A DNA stretch of 64,000 nucleotides from Halosegnis rubeus (GTDB lineage Archaea; Halobacteriota; Halobacteria; Halobacteriales; Haloarculaceae), in the NCBI RefSeq assembly GCF_009184545.1, contig NZ_QJOW01000001.1:744001-808000 (forward strand), given 5' to 3'. The position numbers and the translations under genes were made by a program. Shown here piece after piece: positions 34,844 to 43,252 of the stretch. The notes under the pieces are model-generated. The model saw only the letters and a program-made list of their open reading frames with translations, ran no database searches and was not told the origin of the DNA. Position 1 is the stretch's first letter; each line of letters starts with the position of its first letter.

Positions 34844-36609
34844 GCTTGCACCTCCGCCTCGTCGACGATGCCAAGGGCTTCCTTGAGCTCGCCGGCGAGT
34901 TCGTCCGCCTTGAAGCGGACACCGTTGTACTTGTTGACCCGCTGCACCCGCTGGAGGGTGTCGTGTTCTAACACGTCCGCGAACTGTCCGGTCGCGTTAC
35001 ACTCCACGACGACGACCTCCTCTGCGCGCTCGAACTCCTCGGTGAGGTCCGGCCGCGGGAACAGATACGGCACCGACAGGACGCGGATGTCCACGCCGTC
35101 GTCCTCCAAGAGGTCGATCGCCTCGCGCAGCGCGCCCTCGTTGGACCCCCACGAGACGACGAGGTTGTCGCTGTCCTCGTCCCCGAACTCGCGGGGCGAG
35201 AGTTCCTCCTCCTCGCGGGCGGTCTCGACCTTCCGGTTGCGCTTGTCCACCTGCTCGATGCGCATGTCGGTGGACTCGGTTCGGCGGCCGAGTTCGTCGT
35301 GTTCGAGCCCAGTGCTCATGTGTGCACCCTCCTCCGTGCCCGGGAAGGCACGCGGGGAGACGCCGTCTTCGGTGATGGCGTGTGGCTTGAAGTGGCCGGC
35401 GTCGTCCTGCCACTCCTCGATGGAATCCTCGTCGACGACCTTCCCGCGATTGATCTCGACTTCGTCCATGTCGAAGACCTCGGGCGGGAATGTCTGTTCC
35501 GTGACGGCCATCGCGAGGTCCGACAGGATGTAGACGGGCGTCTGGTACTGCTCGGCGAGGTTGAACGCCTCGACGGTCTTCCAGAAACACTCCGAGACGC
35601 TGGACGGTGCGAGGACGAATCGTGGAATCTCGCCGTGGCCACCGTACAAGGCCATGTTCAGGTCGCCCTGTTCCTGTTTCGTCGGCATCCCCGTCGAGGG
35701 ACCAGAGCGCATCACGTCGGCGATGACCAGCGGCGTCTCCGAGGTGGCGACGAGACCGAACGTCTCAGCCATCAGGTCGATACCCGGACCGGAGGTAGCT
35801 GTCATCGACCGCGCACCCGCGCGAGCCGCACCGAGTGCCATGTTGATGGCCGACAGCTCGTCTTCCGCCTGGACGACGTTGCCCCCGAAGCGCTCGATGC
35901 GCCCCTTCAGGTACGTCATCACGTCGGTCGCTGGCGTAATCGGGTAGCCGGCGTAGAAGCGACAGCCGGCGGCGATTGCGCCCATCCCGATCGCCTCGTC
36001 GCCGTTGAGGAGGACGTAGTCGCTGTCGGTCGTCTCCAGTTCGTACGGCGTCGAGAGGTCGTACTCCTCCTGGACGTACTCCTGGCCGAGCCGGGCGGCC
36101 TCCTTGTTGTTGGCGACGATTGACTCGCCTTTGTTGCCGAACCGCTTTTCCAGCGACTCGTCGAGGTTCTCGATCGGGAAATCGGACACCTCACACGCGG
36201 CACCGAGTGCGACGATGTTGCGCATGATTGCGCCCCCGGCCTCCTCGGCGAGCCGCTTGAGCGGCACGTCGAGTCCGAACATCTCGCCGGGCGCTTGGAA
36301 GTCTGACATCATGGAGCGCTCGCCGTCGAAGATGATGATCGAGTCGTCGTGTAGTTCGTCCATGTTTTCCTCGACGGTGCGCTCGGTCAGCGCGATGAGG
36401 ATGTCGAGGCGATCGACCACGCTCTCGACGCGGTCAACGGACGTGCGAACCTTGTAGGCCGTGTAGCCACCGCGGATCCGGGACGCGAAATCCTTCGAGG
36501 TGAAGACGTGTCGTCCCGCCCGCGAGAGAGCCTGAGCGAAGATCTTCCCCGTAGAGTCGATCCCGTCGCCGGCTTCTCCGCCGACGGCCCAGTTGAGGTC
36601 CTCTGTCAT
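34840..36609 (-). CDS. korA: 2-oxoacid:ferredoxin oxidoreductase, alpha (fused gamma-alpha) subunit
   Basis: 589 residues: an N-terminal gamma-like domain (about 1-175; GGEAGDGIDSTGKIFAQAL, FASRIRGGYTAYK) fused to the pyrimidine-binding alpha domain (from ~190; YPITPATDVMTYLKG, TATSGPGIDLMAE) and a C-terminal domain with VVVECNATGQFADVL. The gamma-alpha fusion is usual for haloarchaeal Kor/Por. The start MTEDLNWAVGGEAGDG fits relatives. A 212-bp region separates it from the divergent flavoprotein gene and holds promoters for both. Confidence 0.93.
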   Translation of the reverse strand: MTEDLNWAVGGEAGDGIDSTGKIFAQALSRAGRHVFTSKDFASRIRGGYTAYKVRTSVDRVESVVDRLDILIALTERTVEENMDELHDDSIIIFDGERSMMSDFQAPGEMFGLDVPLKRLAEEAGGAIMRNIVALGAACEVSDFPIENLDESLEKRFGNKGESIVANNKEAARLGQEYVQEEYDLSTPYELETTDSDYVLLNGDEAIGMGAIAAGCRFYAGYPITPATDVMTYLKGRIERFGGNVVQAEDELSAINMALGAARAGARSMTATSGPGIDLMAETFGLVATSETPLVIADVMRSGPSTGMPTKQEQGDLNMALYGGHGEIPRFVLAPSSVSECFWKTVEAFNLAEQYQTPVYILSDLAMAVTEQTFPPEVFDMDEVEINRGKVVDEDSIEEWQDDAGHFKPHAITEDGVSPRAFPGTEEGAHMSTGLEHDELGRRTESTDMRIEQVDKRNRKVETAREEEELSPREFGDEDSDNLVVSWGSNEGALREAIDLLEDDGVDIRVLSVPYLFPRPDLTEEFERAEEVVVVECNATGQFADVLEHDTLQRVQRVNKYNGVRFKADELAGELKEALGIVDEAEVQA

Positions 36610-36821
36610 GCTGTGTTGCGATTCACTCCGCCGGACGTTAAGGCTTCTGAATAGTCTACTCCGCGCCGTCTCGAATCTCCGGAAAGACGTGTAAATACCG
36701 GCGATTACGGCCCGTTTCTACAACTCTGTCCACACAGTCTCACAGAAGCGTTCGAACGTCCACTTGCGCCCATCGGCCGCTGACCGAAAGTGCCTTTCAC
36801 CGCCCGCCACTCCCGTCGGGT

Positions 36822-37457
36822 ATGGAACCCACCGAAACGACCGTTCGTGCCGTTCGCGATGTCGGTCCAGACACCGTCGCGATCGACCTCGACACGCCCG
36901 CCGACTTCGAGGGCACGCCCGGGCAGTTCGTCAAGCTCTCGACGATTATCGACGGCGAGCAGGAGGCGCGATTTTACACCATCTCCTCGCCCGACACCGA
37001 CGAGACGTTCGAACTCACCGTCGGCTACGACCCCGAGGACGGCGGCGACTTTTCTGAGTACCTGCTCTCGCTCGACGCCGGTAACGCCGTCACCGTCACC
37101 GGCCCGTTCGGCTCCGACTTCTACGAGGGCGAATCCGCATCGCTCGTGCTCGCCGGCGGTCCCGGTGTCGGTCCCGCCGTCGGTATCGCCGAGGCTGCCG
37201 TCCGTGACGAGAACGACGTGACCGTCGTCTATCTCGACGACGAGCCGGTCCACACCGAGCGACTCGACGCCCTCGCCGGTGACGCCGAGATTCACGTCGT
37301 CGACGACGAGGACGGCTTCCGCGATGCTGTCGGGGCCGCCTTCGACGATCAACAGCTGTTCGTCTACGGCTTCACAGACTTTCTCGACCTCGCGGAGGAG
37401 ACCATCGAGGATTCGGGCGGGAGCTTCGAGGGCGCGAAGGTCGAGAACTTCGGCTGA
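36822..37457 (+). CDS. Ferredoxin-NAD(P) reductase-like flavoprotein
   Basis: 211 residues with a beta-barrel FAD domain (motif RFYTISSPDTDE, about 48-59) and a nucleotide-binding domain (LAGGPGVGPAVGIAEAA, about 106-122; ending FVYGFTDFLDLAEET). The length is that of single-unit FNR-like proteins without a fused iron-sulfur domain. It may transfer electrons between NAD(P)H and ferredoxin; its position divergent from korAB fits ferredoxin metabolism, but this is only context. A strong hairpin follows the stop. Confidence 0.88.
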   Translation: MEPTETTVRAVRDVGPDTVAIDLDTPADFEGTPGQFVKLSTIIDGEQEARFYTISSPDTDETFELTVGYDPEDGGDFSEYLLSLDAGNAVTVTGPFGSDFYEGESASLVLAGGPGVGPAVGIAEAAVRDENDVTVVYLDDEPVHTERLDALAGDAEIHVVDDEDGFRDAVGAAFDDQQLFVYGFTDFLDLAEETIEDSGGSFEGAKVENFG

Positions 37458-37460
37458 ACT

Positions 37461-37504
37461 TTTTTCTCGTTCGGGTGCGCTTCGCGCACCGCTCACGAGA
37501 AAAA
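37461..37504 (+). terminator. Nested stem-loop with T/A tracts after the flavoprotein gene
   Basis: TTTTTCTCGT (37461-37470) pairs with ACGAGAAAAA (37495-37504), a 10-bp outer stem, enclosing GGTGCGC-TTC-GCGCACC (37474-37490), a 7-bp inner stem. It starts 3 nt after the TGA stop. The T run on the left and A run on the right make it symmetric, so it could act on transcripts from either strand. Confidence 0.65.
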
Positions 37505-37523
37505 CCTTCACTAAAAATCCGCA

Positions 37524-37581
37524 ACCGAGCATCCCTGCGGTCGGCTCGGTGAAACGCCGCGCTCGCGGTGCTCGCGCGGCG
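37524..37581. repeat. Two further hairpins in the 37.5 kb intergenic region
   Basis: ACCGAGC/GCTCGGT (37524-37530 with 37544-37550) and CGCCGCGC/GCGCGGCG (37555-37562 with 37574-37581) follow the nested terminator, giving three tandem foldable units between the flavoprotein and Nudix genes. No ORF with coding character is present here. Confidence 0.5.
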
Positions 37582-37648
37582 CATGCTGGTGGTTTTGGTT
37601 TCTCGATTTCGGTAGCTTCTTTCGGTTCGCTGTGATGGTTGTTCTCCG

Positions 37649-38230
37649 ATGGTCTCACACAACGCCGACACCGTCCGGTCGCGGCTCGCTCGCCTCACCG
37701 ACGAGTACGACCCCGAAGTCATCGAGGAGCGCGAGACGCTGGACGACGACTTCTTCGCCGAACTCGCCGGGTACGCGGCCGACGGCTACACCGGAGGTGG
37801 CTACGCGTGGGTCGTGCGCCAAACACCGCCCGAGCTGTCAGCTTCGATGCCGGACGCCGAGGATTTGGACGAACCCTATCCCCGCGTCCTCCTCGGATAC
37901 GGGCGCGGCGACGGCGCGTGGGGACCGGCCGGCGGGGGTAGAGAAAACGGCGAGAGCTACGAGGAAGCAACAGAACGCGAGGTGTTCGAAGAGACCGGCA
38001 TCGAGTGTTCCGTCACCGACTGCCGGAGCGTCCGCCATCTCGTCAGCGAGTCGGAGACGGGCGAGGACAGGGTTCACACGCTGTGGGTCACCTTCCTCGC
38101 GAGAGAGACGGGCGGCAGTATCGAGGTGCAGGAGTCGGAACTCAACGGCGCGGCGTGGTTCCACGAGCTACCCGACCGGCTCCACCCGACCGTCGAAGCC
38201 CGGCCGCTCTCGTGGGACGAGTGGGGTTAG
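37649..38230 (+). CDS. Nudix hydrolase
   Basis: 193 residues with a complete Nudix box from G96 to I118 (E102, R110-E111, E114-E115, G117). These enzymes hydrolyse nucleoside diphosphates linked to another group. The N-terminal ~75 residues contain an extension (VSHNADTVRSRLARLTDEYDP...) common in haloarchaeal members. The substrate is not evident. It is preceded by the three-hairpin region and converges on mce with interlocked stops (TTAG, 38227-38230). Confidence 0.9.
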   Translation: MVSHNADTVRSRLARLTDEYDPEVIEERETLDDDFFAELAGYAADGYTGGGYAWVVRQTPPELSASMPDAEDLDEPYPRVLLGYGRGDGAWGPAGGGRENGESYEEATEREVFEETGIECSVTDCRSVRHLVSESETGEDRVHTLWVTFLARETGGSIEVQESELNGAAWFHELPDRLHPTVEARPLSWDEWG

Positions 38231-38613
38231 TGTTCGACGAATTCGACGAGCATCCCGCCGGTCGACTTGGGATGGAGGAAGGCGACGTCGTGGCCCCACG
38301 CGCCGTCGCGCGGCTCCTCGTCGATAAGTTCGATACCCTGCTCGCGGGCGCGTTCGAGCGCCGCCTCGATATCGTCGGTCGCGAAGGCGAGGTGGTGGAT
38401 ACCGGGACCGTTGGCGTCGAGGTAGCCGGCGATTGCGCCCTCCCCGTCGACCGGTTCGATGAGTTCGAGGTAGTCGCCGCCCACGTCGAGGAACGCGATT
38501 CGCATCCCGTCGAACAGTTCCTCGTGGGCAACGTCCGCCTCGAGGAGGTCCTCGAAGCAAAACAGCAGCGAATCGAGGTCGGTCGTCGCGAGTCCGGTGT
38601 GGTCGAGGTGCAT
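38227..38613 (-). CDS. mce: Methylmalonyl-CoA epimerase
   Basis: 128 residues of the vicinal oxygen chelate superfamily: MHLDHTGLATTDLDSLL carries the first metal His, GPGIHHLAFATDDIEAAL the second, and KSTGGMLVEFVEH the Glu near the end. It interconverts (R)- and (S)-methylmalonyl-CoA in propionyl-CoA or odd-chain metabolism. The mutase large subunit is two genes upstream on the same strand, with an FNT channel between them. Confidence 0.93.
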   Translation of the reverse strand: MHLDHTGLATTDLDSLLFCFEDLLEADVAHEELFDGMRIAFLDVGGDYLELIEPVDGEGAIAGYLDANGPGIHHLAFATDDIEAALERAREQGIELIDEEPRDGAWGHDVAFLHPKSTGGMLVEFVEH

Positions 38614-38658
38614 ACCAGACAGTCGGCGACCGCCACCAACAGCGTTGTGTTCGCCGGC

Positions 38659-39615
38659 TCAGTCGTCGTCCTGCTGTGGCACGTACGACCGCCCCGCGCG
38701 CTCGCCGACGAGGAGTTCCTTCGTCGTGAGTCGGCGGTCGACGCCGTCGGTTCTGGCGATGTCTAGTCGCTCTTCGGTCGTCTGGAAGTAGTTGACGACG
38801 GTGACGAGGACGACCCCGCCGACCGTGTTCCCAAGCAGGACGGGCACCACGAACCCACCGAGTACAGGTCCCAGCCCGACGGCTCCGTTGAAGACGAGAT
38901 ACATCCCCTCGGTGAAGGAGACGACGACGTGGAACAGGTCACCCAGCGGGACGGCGAGGAAGGCGAGATAGACGACGAGCACCCGCGCCACGTCGTCCCG
39001 GACGGCGTACACCAGCCAGACGATGCCCGCGACGATGAGGCCCGCGAAGGCGGCTTTGAAAAACAGCGCCACCGGCGTCGTCTCGATGCCCTTCCACGCG
39101 AGTTCGGTCGCCGCCGCCGCACTCTCCGACGAGAACACGCCCGTCTGTGACAACACGAGCGCACCTGCCAACCCCCCGGTGAAGTTCCCCAGCAGAACGA
39201 TACCCCAGATGGAGAGCAGCCGCGGCACGCTGACGAGTCGCTCTAACAGCAACACCACCGGCGGGAGCGTGTTCTCCGTGTACAGCTGATAGCCGCCGAG
39301 AATGATGAAGACGAACCCCAGCGGATACAGGAGGACGCTCGCAATCGGTGCCCCGCCCGTCGCGGCCGTCATCGAGGAGTACAGCAGATACGTGATGGTA
39401 ATCGCGAACCCCGCAGCGAGCGCACTGAAGAAGAGTTCGCGTGCGCCCGTTGTGGCCTCCTCGTCCGCCGCGACGATGATTCGCTGGAACACCTCGTGGG
39501 TCTCGAAGCGGTCTCTGACGGTGTGGCCGCTCGCGGGCGCACCGCTTCGCGACTGCTCGATGGCCGTCCGGACGGTCTCGCCGGTCACCTCCGACTGCTC
39601 TTCGTCGTCGCCCAT
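38659..39615 (-). CDS. Formate/nitrite transporter (FNT) family channel
   Basis: 318 residues, with a ~60-residue soluble N-terminal part and six transmembrane segments; family strings are FFSALAAGFAITITYLLY, ATGGAPIASVLLYPLGF..ILGGYQLYTENT and GNTVGGVVLVTVVNYF. FNT pentamers conduct small monocarboxylates, nitrite or HS-. The protein is longer than the bacterial FocA type because of the N-terminal domain and a cytoplasmic C-terminal tail. Lying 48 nt after mutA and 45 nt before mce, it probably belongs to one transcription unit with them. Confidence 0.88.
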   Translation of the reverse strand: MGDDEEQSEVTGETVRTAIEQSRSGAPASGHTVRDRFETHEVFQRIIVAADEEATTGARELFFSALAAGFAITITYLLYSSMTAATGGAPIASVLLYPLGFVFIILGGYQLYTENTLPPVVLLLERLVSVPRLLSIWGIVLLGNFTGGLAGALVLSQTGVFSSESAAAATELAWKGIETTPVALFFKAAFAGLIVAGIVWLVYAVRDDVARVLVVYLAFLAVPLGDLFHVVVSFTEGMYLVFNGAVGLGPVLGGFVVPVLLGNTVGGVVLVTVVNYFQTTEERLDIARTDGVDRRLTTKELLVGERAGRSYVPQQDDD

Positions 39616-39663
39616 GCTCGCGTCGAACGAATGGCACGGGCAAAAAGTCCGGCTACTTTCGTC

Positions 39664-41340
39664 TCAGATGCCGGCGCGGTGCTCGCCGAACACGTCACGC
39701 ATCGCGTTCGCTATTTCGCCGGTCGTCGCGTACGCCTTCACCGCGTCGACGATGGCCGGCATCACGTTCTCGTCGGACTCACACACCTCGCGCAGCTCAT
39801 CGAGGGCCGCTTCGACCGCCTCGCTGTCCCGGTCTTCGCGCAGCTGCTGGACGCGTTCCTTCTGGCGCTCCTGTTCTGCCTCGCTGACCTCCTCGATGTC
39901 CTCCTGTGGCTCTTCGTCCACCTGGTAGTCGTTGACGCCGACGATGGTGCGCTCGCCCGACTCGATCTCGCGCTGGCGCTCGAAGGCCACGTCCTGAATC
40001 TGGCCCTGCACCCAGCCGGACTCGACGGCCTCCTGCATCCCGCCGCGCTCGTCCACCTCGTCGATGATCTCGAACGCCTCTTCCTCGATGTCGTCGGTGA
40101 GACTCTCGACGTAGTAGCTACCCGCCAACGGGTCGATGGTGTCTGCCGCGCCCGACTCGTGGGCGAGAATCTGCTGGGTCCGCAGCGCGGTCCGGACGGA
40201 CTTCTCGGTCGGCAGCGACAGCGCCTCGTCTTTCCCGTTCGTGTGCAGCGACTGCGTGCCGCCCAATACGGCCGCGAGCGCCTGGTAGCCGACCCGGACG
40301 ACGTTGTTCTCGATCTGCTGGGCGGTGAGCGTCGACCCGGCCGTCTGCGTGTGGAACTTCAGCTGTTTGGATGCGTCCTTCTGGGCGTCGAACCGCTCGT
40401 CCATGATCTGATACCACATCCGGCGGGCCGCTCGGAACTTCGCAACCTCCTCTAAGATGTTGTTGTAGGAGGCGAAGAAGAAGCTCAACTGCGGGGCGAA
40501 CTCGTCTACGTCCTGGCCGGCCTCGATTGCCCGCTCGACGTACTCCATCCCGTCCGCGAGCGTGAAGGCGATCTCCTGTGCGGCCGTCGAGCCGGCCTCC
40601 CGGATGTGGTACCCGGAGATGGAGATGGTGTTGAAGTTCGGAATCTCTGCCGCGGAGAACTCGAAGATATCCGTAATGAGCCGCATCGACGGCTCCGGCG
40701 GGAAGATGTAGGTGTTGCGCGCGATATACTCCTTCAACACGTCGTTTTGAATCGTCCCGCGCAGCTCCTCGCGGGGGACGCCCTGCTTGTCTCCGACCGC
40801 GATGTACATCGCCAGCAGAATCGAGGCGGGGGCGTTGATGGTCATCGACGTGCTCACCTCGTCCAGCGAGATGCCGTCGAACACCGTCTCGAAGTCGGCA
40901 AGCGAGTCGATGGCGACCCCCGACTTCCCGACCTCGCCTTGAGCCATCTCGGCATCTGAATCGTACCCCATCTGCGTCGGGAGGTCGAACGCCATCGACA
41001 GCCCAGACGAGCCTTCGTCGATGAGATACTGAAACCGCTCGTTGGTCTCCTCCGCGGTTCCCATCCCGGCGTACTGTCGCATCGTCCACAGCCGCCCGCG
41101 GTACATCGTGGAGTAGACGCCCCGCGTGAACGGTGCTTCGGCGGGGTACCCGGTGTCTTCCTCGTAGTCGTGGTTTTCGATGTCTGCGGGCGTGTACAGC
41201 GGGTCAACCTCGCGACCGCCGGTGTCGGTGGTGAACTCCGCTTTGCGCTCGCCGAACCGGTCGACCGTCGGCTCGAAGGTCTCCTCGTGCCACTCCTGTT
41301 TCCCCTCGCGAATCGCGGCGAGGTCCTCGTCGTCGAACAT
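39664..41340 (-). CDS. mutA: Methylmalonyl-CoA mutase large (catalytic) subunit
   Basis: 558 residues; the catalytic TIM-barrel half of the B12-dependent enzyme. Strings include [49 protein letters not shown] and [17 protein letters not shown]. No B12-binding domain follows, so the cobalamin subunit (mutB-type) must be encoded elsewhere, as in many archaea. The unit starts from a promoter in the 149-bp region shared with the divergent hydrolase. Downstream order is mutA-FNT-mce. Confidence 0.95.
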   Translation of the reverse strand: MFDDEDLAAIREGKQEWHEETFEPTVDRFGERKAEFTTDTGGREVDPLYTPADIENHDYEEDTGYPAEAPFTRGVYSTMYRGRLWTMRQYAGMGTAEETNERFQYLIDEGSSGLSMAFDLPTQMGYDSDAEMAQGEVGKSGVAIDSLADFETVFDGISLDEVSTSMTINAPASILLAMYIAVGDKQGVPREELRGTIQNDVLKEYIARNTYIFPPEPSMRLITDIFEFSAAEIPNFNTISISGYHIREAGSTAAQEIAFTLADGMEYVERAIEAGQDVDEFAPQLSFFFASYNNILEEVAKFRAARRMWYQIMDERFDAQKDASKQLKFHTQTAGSTLTAQQIENNVVRVGYQALAAVLGGTQSLHTNGKDEALSLPTEKSVRTALRTQQILAHESGAADTIDPLAGSYYVESLTDDIEEEAFEIIDEVDERGGMQEAVESGWVQGQIQDVAFERQREIESGERTIVGVNDYQVDEEPQEDIEEVSEAEQERQKERVQQLREDRDSEAVEAALDELREVCESDENVMPAIVDAVKAYATTGEIANAMRDVFGEHRAGI

Positions 41341-41458
41341 ACACCCGCTCCGTCCCGGCGTCGCTTAATGGTTGGTGGGTCGCCGGCGACTCATCGGCCG
41401 TCCTGCACACCGCGGTGTGACTCCACGACCTATTGTGTCCCTTATACTCCTCCAAAGA

Positions 41459-41468
41459 TTTAATATAT
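41459..41468 (+). promoter_or_regulatory. TATA box for the Tat-exported hydrolase
   Basis: TTTAATATAT lies 22-31 nt before GTG 41490. That distance supports GTG 41490 as a leaderless start and argues against the longer reading from 41433, whose first codons would lie upstream of the transcript. Confidence 0.65.
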
Positions 41469-41489
41469 ACATGTACCCTGAGTTACGCC

Positions 41490-43244
41490 GTGGCAGATAG
41501 TGACAAGCAGACGACGGAGACACGGCGGAACGTACTGAAGTATCTCGGCGCGGCGACGGGATTTGCCCTCGCCGGGAGTCAGCTGGACCCGTTCGCTCAC
41601 CCGGTGGCGGCACTGGAAAGCGACGAGACGACCTTCGAGCGCGACGAGCGGCGAATCGAGTCCTTCGACGGGACCGAACTCGCGGCCACGTTCTACGAGC
41701 CGAGCACCGACGGCCCGCACCCGGCGATCCTGATGACTCACGGGTGGGGTGGAAACAAAAGCGACCTCCAGCCGCTCGCGGAAGTGTACGCGAGCAACGG
41801 ATTCGTCGCGTTGGCGTACACTTCCCGCGGGTTCGGACAGGGGGAGAACGCCGACCCTTCCGGCGGGGAGGTCCACTCGACGAGCGAACTCGAACGGCAG
41901 GACGCGAGCGCGCTCATCGACTATCTCGCCCAGCAGAACGCGGTGATGACCGACGGCGAGAACAACCCGCGAATCGGGATGGACGGCACCTCCTACGGAG
42001 GCGGCATCCAGATGCGAACCGCTTCCGTCGACGACCGACTCGACTCTATCGTGCCGCGGGCGACGTGGAACAACCTCGCACAGGCGCTCGCTCCAAACGG
42101 CGTCATCAAGCGCGGCTGGATCGAGGCCCTCGAGTACGGCGCACAGACCGGCGACATCTCCGAGGAGAACACGGCGACGACGAGCGGCGTGCTCGAACGC
42201 GGTCGGATGACCGAAGCCGACCGGGAGTACTACCGCCAGCGGTCGCCCGTCTCGTACGACGCCATCGAGGACACGCCCGCGCTCGTGATTCCAGAGCTCA
42301 CCGACCAGCTGTTCCCCATCAACCAGGGAGTGCGGAACTTCGGGAAGCTCCTGTCGGACGGGAGCACCACGACGCTCGTGCTCGGACAGGACGGGACTCA
42401 CATCCTCGGGCGAGCAGACAGCTACCCGCCGGGGTCGGAAACGTCCAGAGAATTCGTCGGCCAACTGGCGCTTCAGTGGCAGGAAGCCCGGCTCAAGAAC
42501 GGAGATATCGACGTGTCGCTGCTCCACTACTACGACGAGCAGGCAGACGAGTTCATGGCCGCAGACGAGTACCCTCCGCATCCGGAGCGGTCGACGACGA
42601 GGACACTCGCCGAGACGGTCGAACTCGACGGCGCGGACGGAAACGTCGCGGGCGTCGATATCGAAATTACGGAACCGACAGAGGTTCTCGGGATTCCGTC
42701 GCTCCGGCTCGACGTGACTCCGACGGGTGAGGGACGAAGCCACCTGTTCGTCGCGCTCCAGCGCGTCCGCGACGGCGAGACCACGATCATCAAGGACAAG
42801 GTGACGCCACAGGCCGTCACCGAGGCCGGTGAACTCGACTTCGACTTGTTCGGCGTTCACGCACATCTCGAAGCCGGCGACACGCTGCGGGTGGCGATGA
42901 GCGCGCGCGAGGACGACCTCACCGCCGCCGAGGTCATCGACCTCTTCGGCGGGTCGCTGTACCGACCGTCGGACGACGACGCGGGCATCGAACTCAGTGC
43001 CGACACCGAGGTCGAACTCTCGATTCCGGCGAGCCGGGAACTGTCTGCGCCTGCGACCGCAACGCCGACCGCGACTCCCGAAGCGACGGCGACCGCGACT
43101 GCGACCGACACGGACGCCCAGACGAGCACGAGCGGAAGCCAGCCCGGATTCGGAGTGCCCGCCGCCCTCGGGGGCGCGGGGGGACTCAGCTATCTGCTCT
43201 CGCGTCGATTTGGCCGGGACGAGCCGTCAGAAGCCGACGACTAA
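41490..43244 (+). CDS. Secreted CocE/NonD-type (X-Pro dipeptidyl-peptidase-like) hydrolase with Tat signal and PGF-CTERM anchor
   Basis: 584 residues. The N-terminus carries a twin-arginine signal (TRRNVLKYLGAATGFALAGS, about 9-28). The alpha/beta-hydrolase domain has the oxyanion region ILMTHGWGGNK and the nucleophile Ser in GMDGTSYGGGIQM; a C-terminal beta-sandwich like that of PepX/CocE follows. A Thr/Ala/Pro-rich stalk (TATPTATPEATATATATD) leads to the tripartite PGF-CTERM end (PGF, hydrophobic stretch, Arg cluster), the signal used by archaeosortase for lipid anchoring. It is therefore exported folded and attached to the cell surface. The substrate, peptide or ester, is unknown. Confidence 0.9.
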   Translation: MADSDKQTTETRRNVLKYLGAATGFALAGSQLDPFAHPVAALESDETTFERDERRIESFDGTELAATFYEPSTDGPHPAILMTHGWGGNKSDLQPLAEVYASNGFVALAYTSRGFGQGENADPSGGEVHSTSELERQDASALIDYLAQQNAVMTDGENNPRIGMDGTSYGGGIQMRTASVDDRLDSIVPRATWNNLAQALAPNGVIKRGWIEALEYGAQTGDISEENTATTSGVLERGRMTEADREYYRQRSPVSYDAIEDTPALVIPELTDQLFPINQGVRNFGKLLSDGSTTTLVLGQDGTHILGRADSYPPGSETSREFVGQLALQWQEARLKNGDIDVSLLHYYDEQADEFMAADEYPPHPERSTTRTLAETVELDGADGNVAGVDIEITEPTEVLGIPSLRLDVTPTGEGRSHLFVALQRVRDGETTIIKDKVTPQAVTEAGELDFDLFGVHAHLEAGDTLRVAMSAREDDLTAAEVIDLFGGSLYRPSDDDAGIELSADTEVELSIPASRELSAPATATPTATPEATATATATDTDAQTSTSGSQPGFGVPAALGGAGGLSYLLSRRFGRDEPSEADD

Positions 43245-43252
43245 GTGTCCGG

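Noticed and set aside
43060-43135. Repetitive codons (gcgaccgcgact) near the end of the surface hydrolase as a CRISPR or tandem-repeat array
   Set aside because: They encode the Thr/Ala stalk of the protein; no spacers or palindromic repeats are present. No CRISPR array was seen anywhere in the window.
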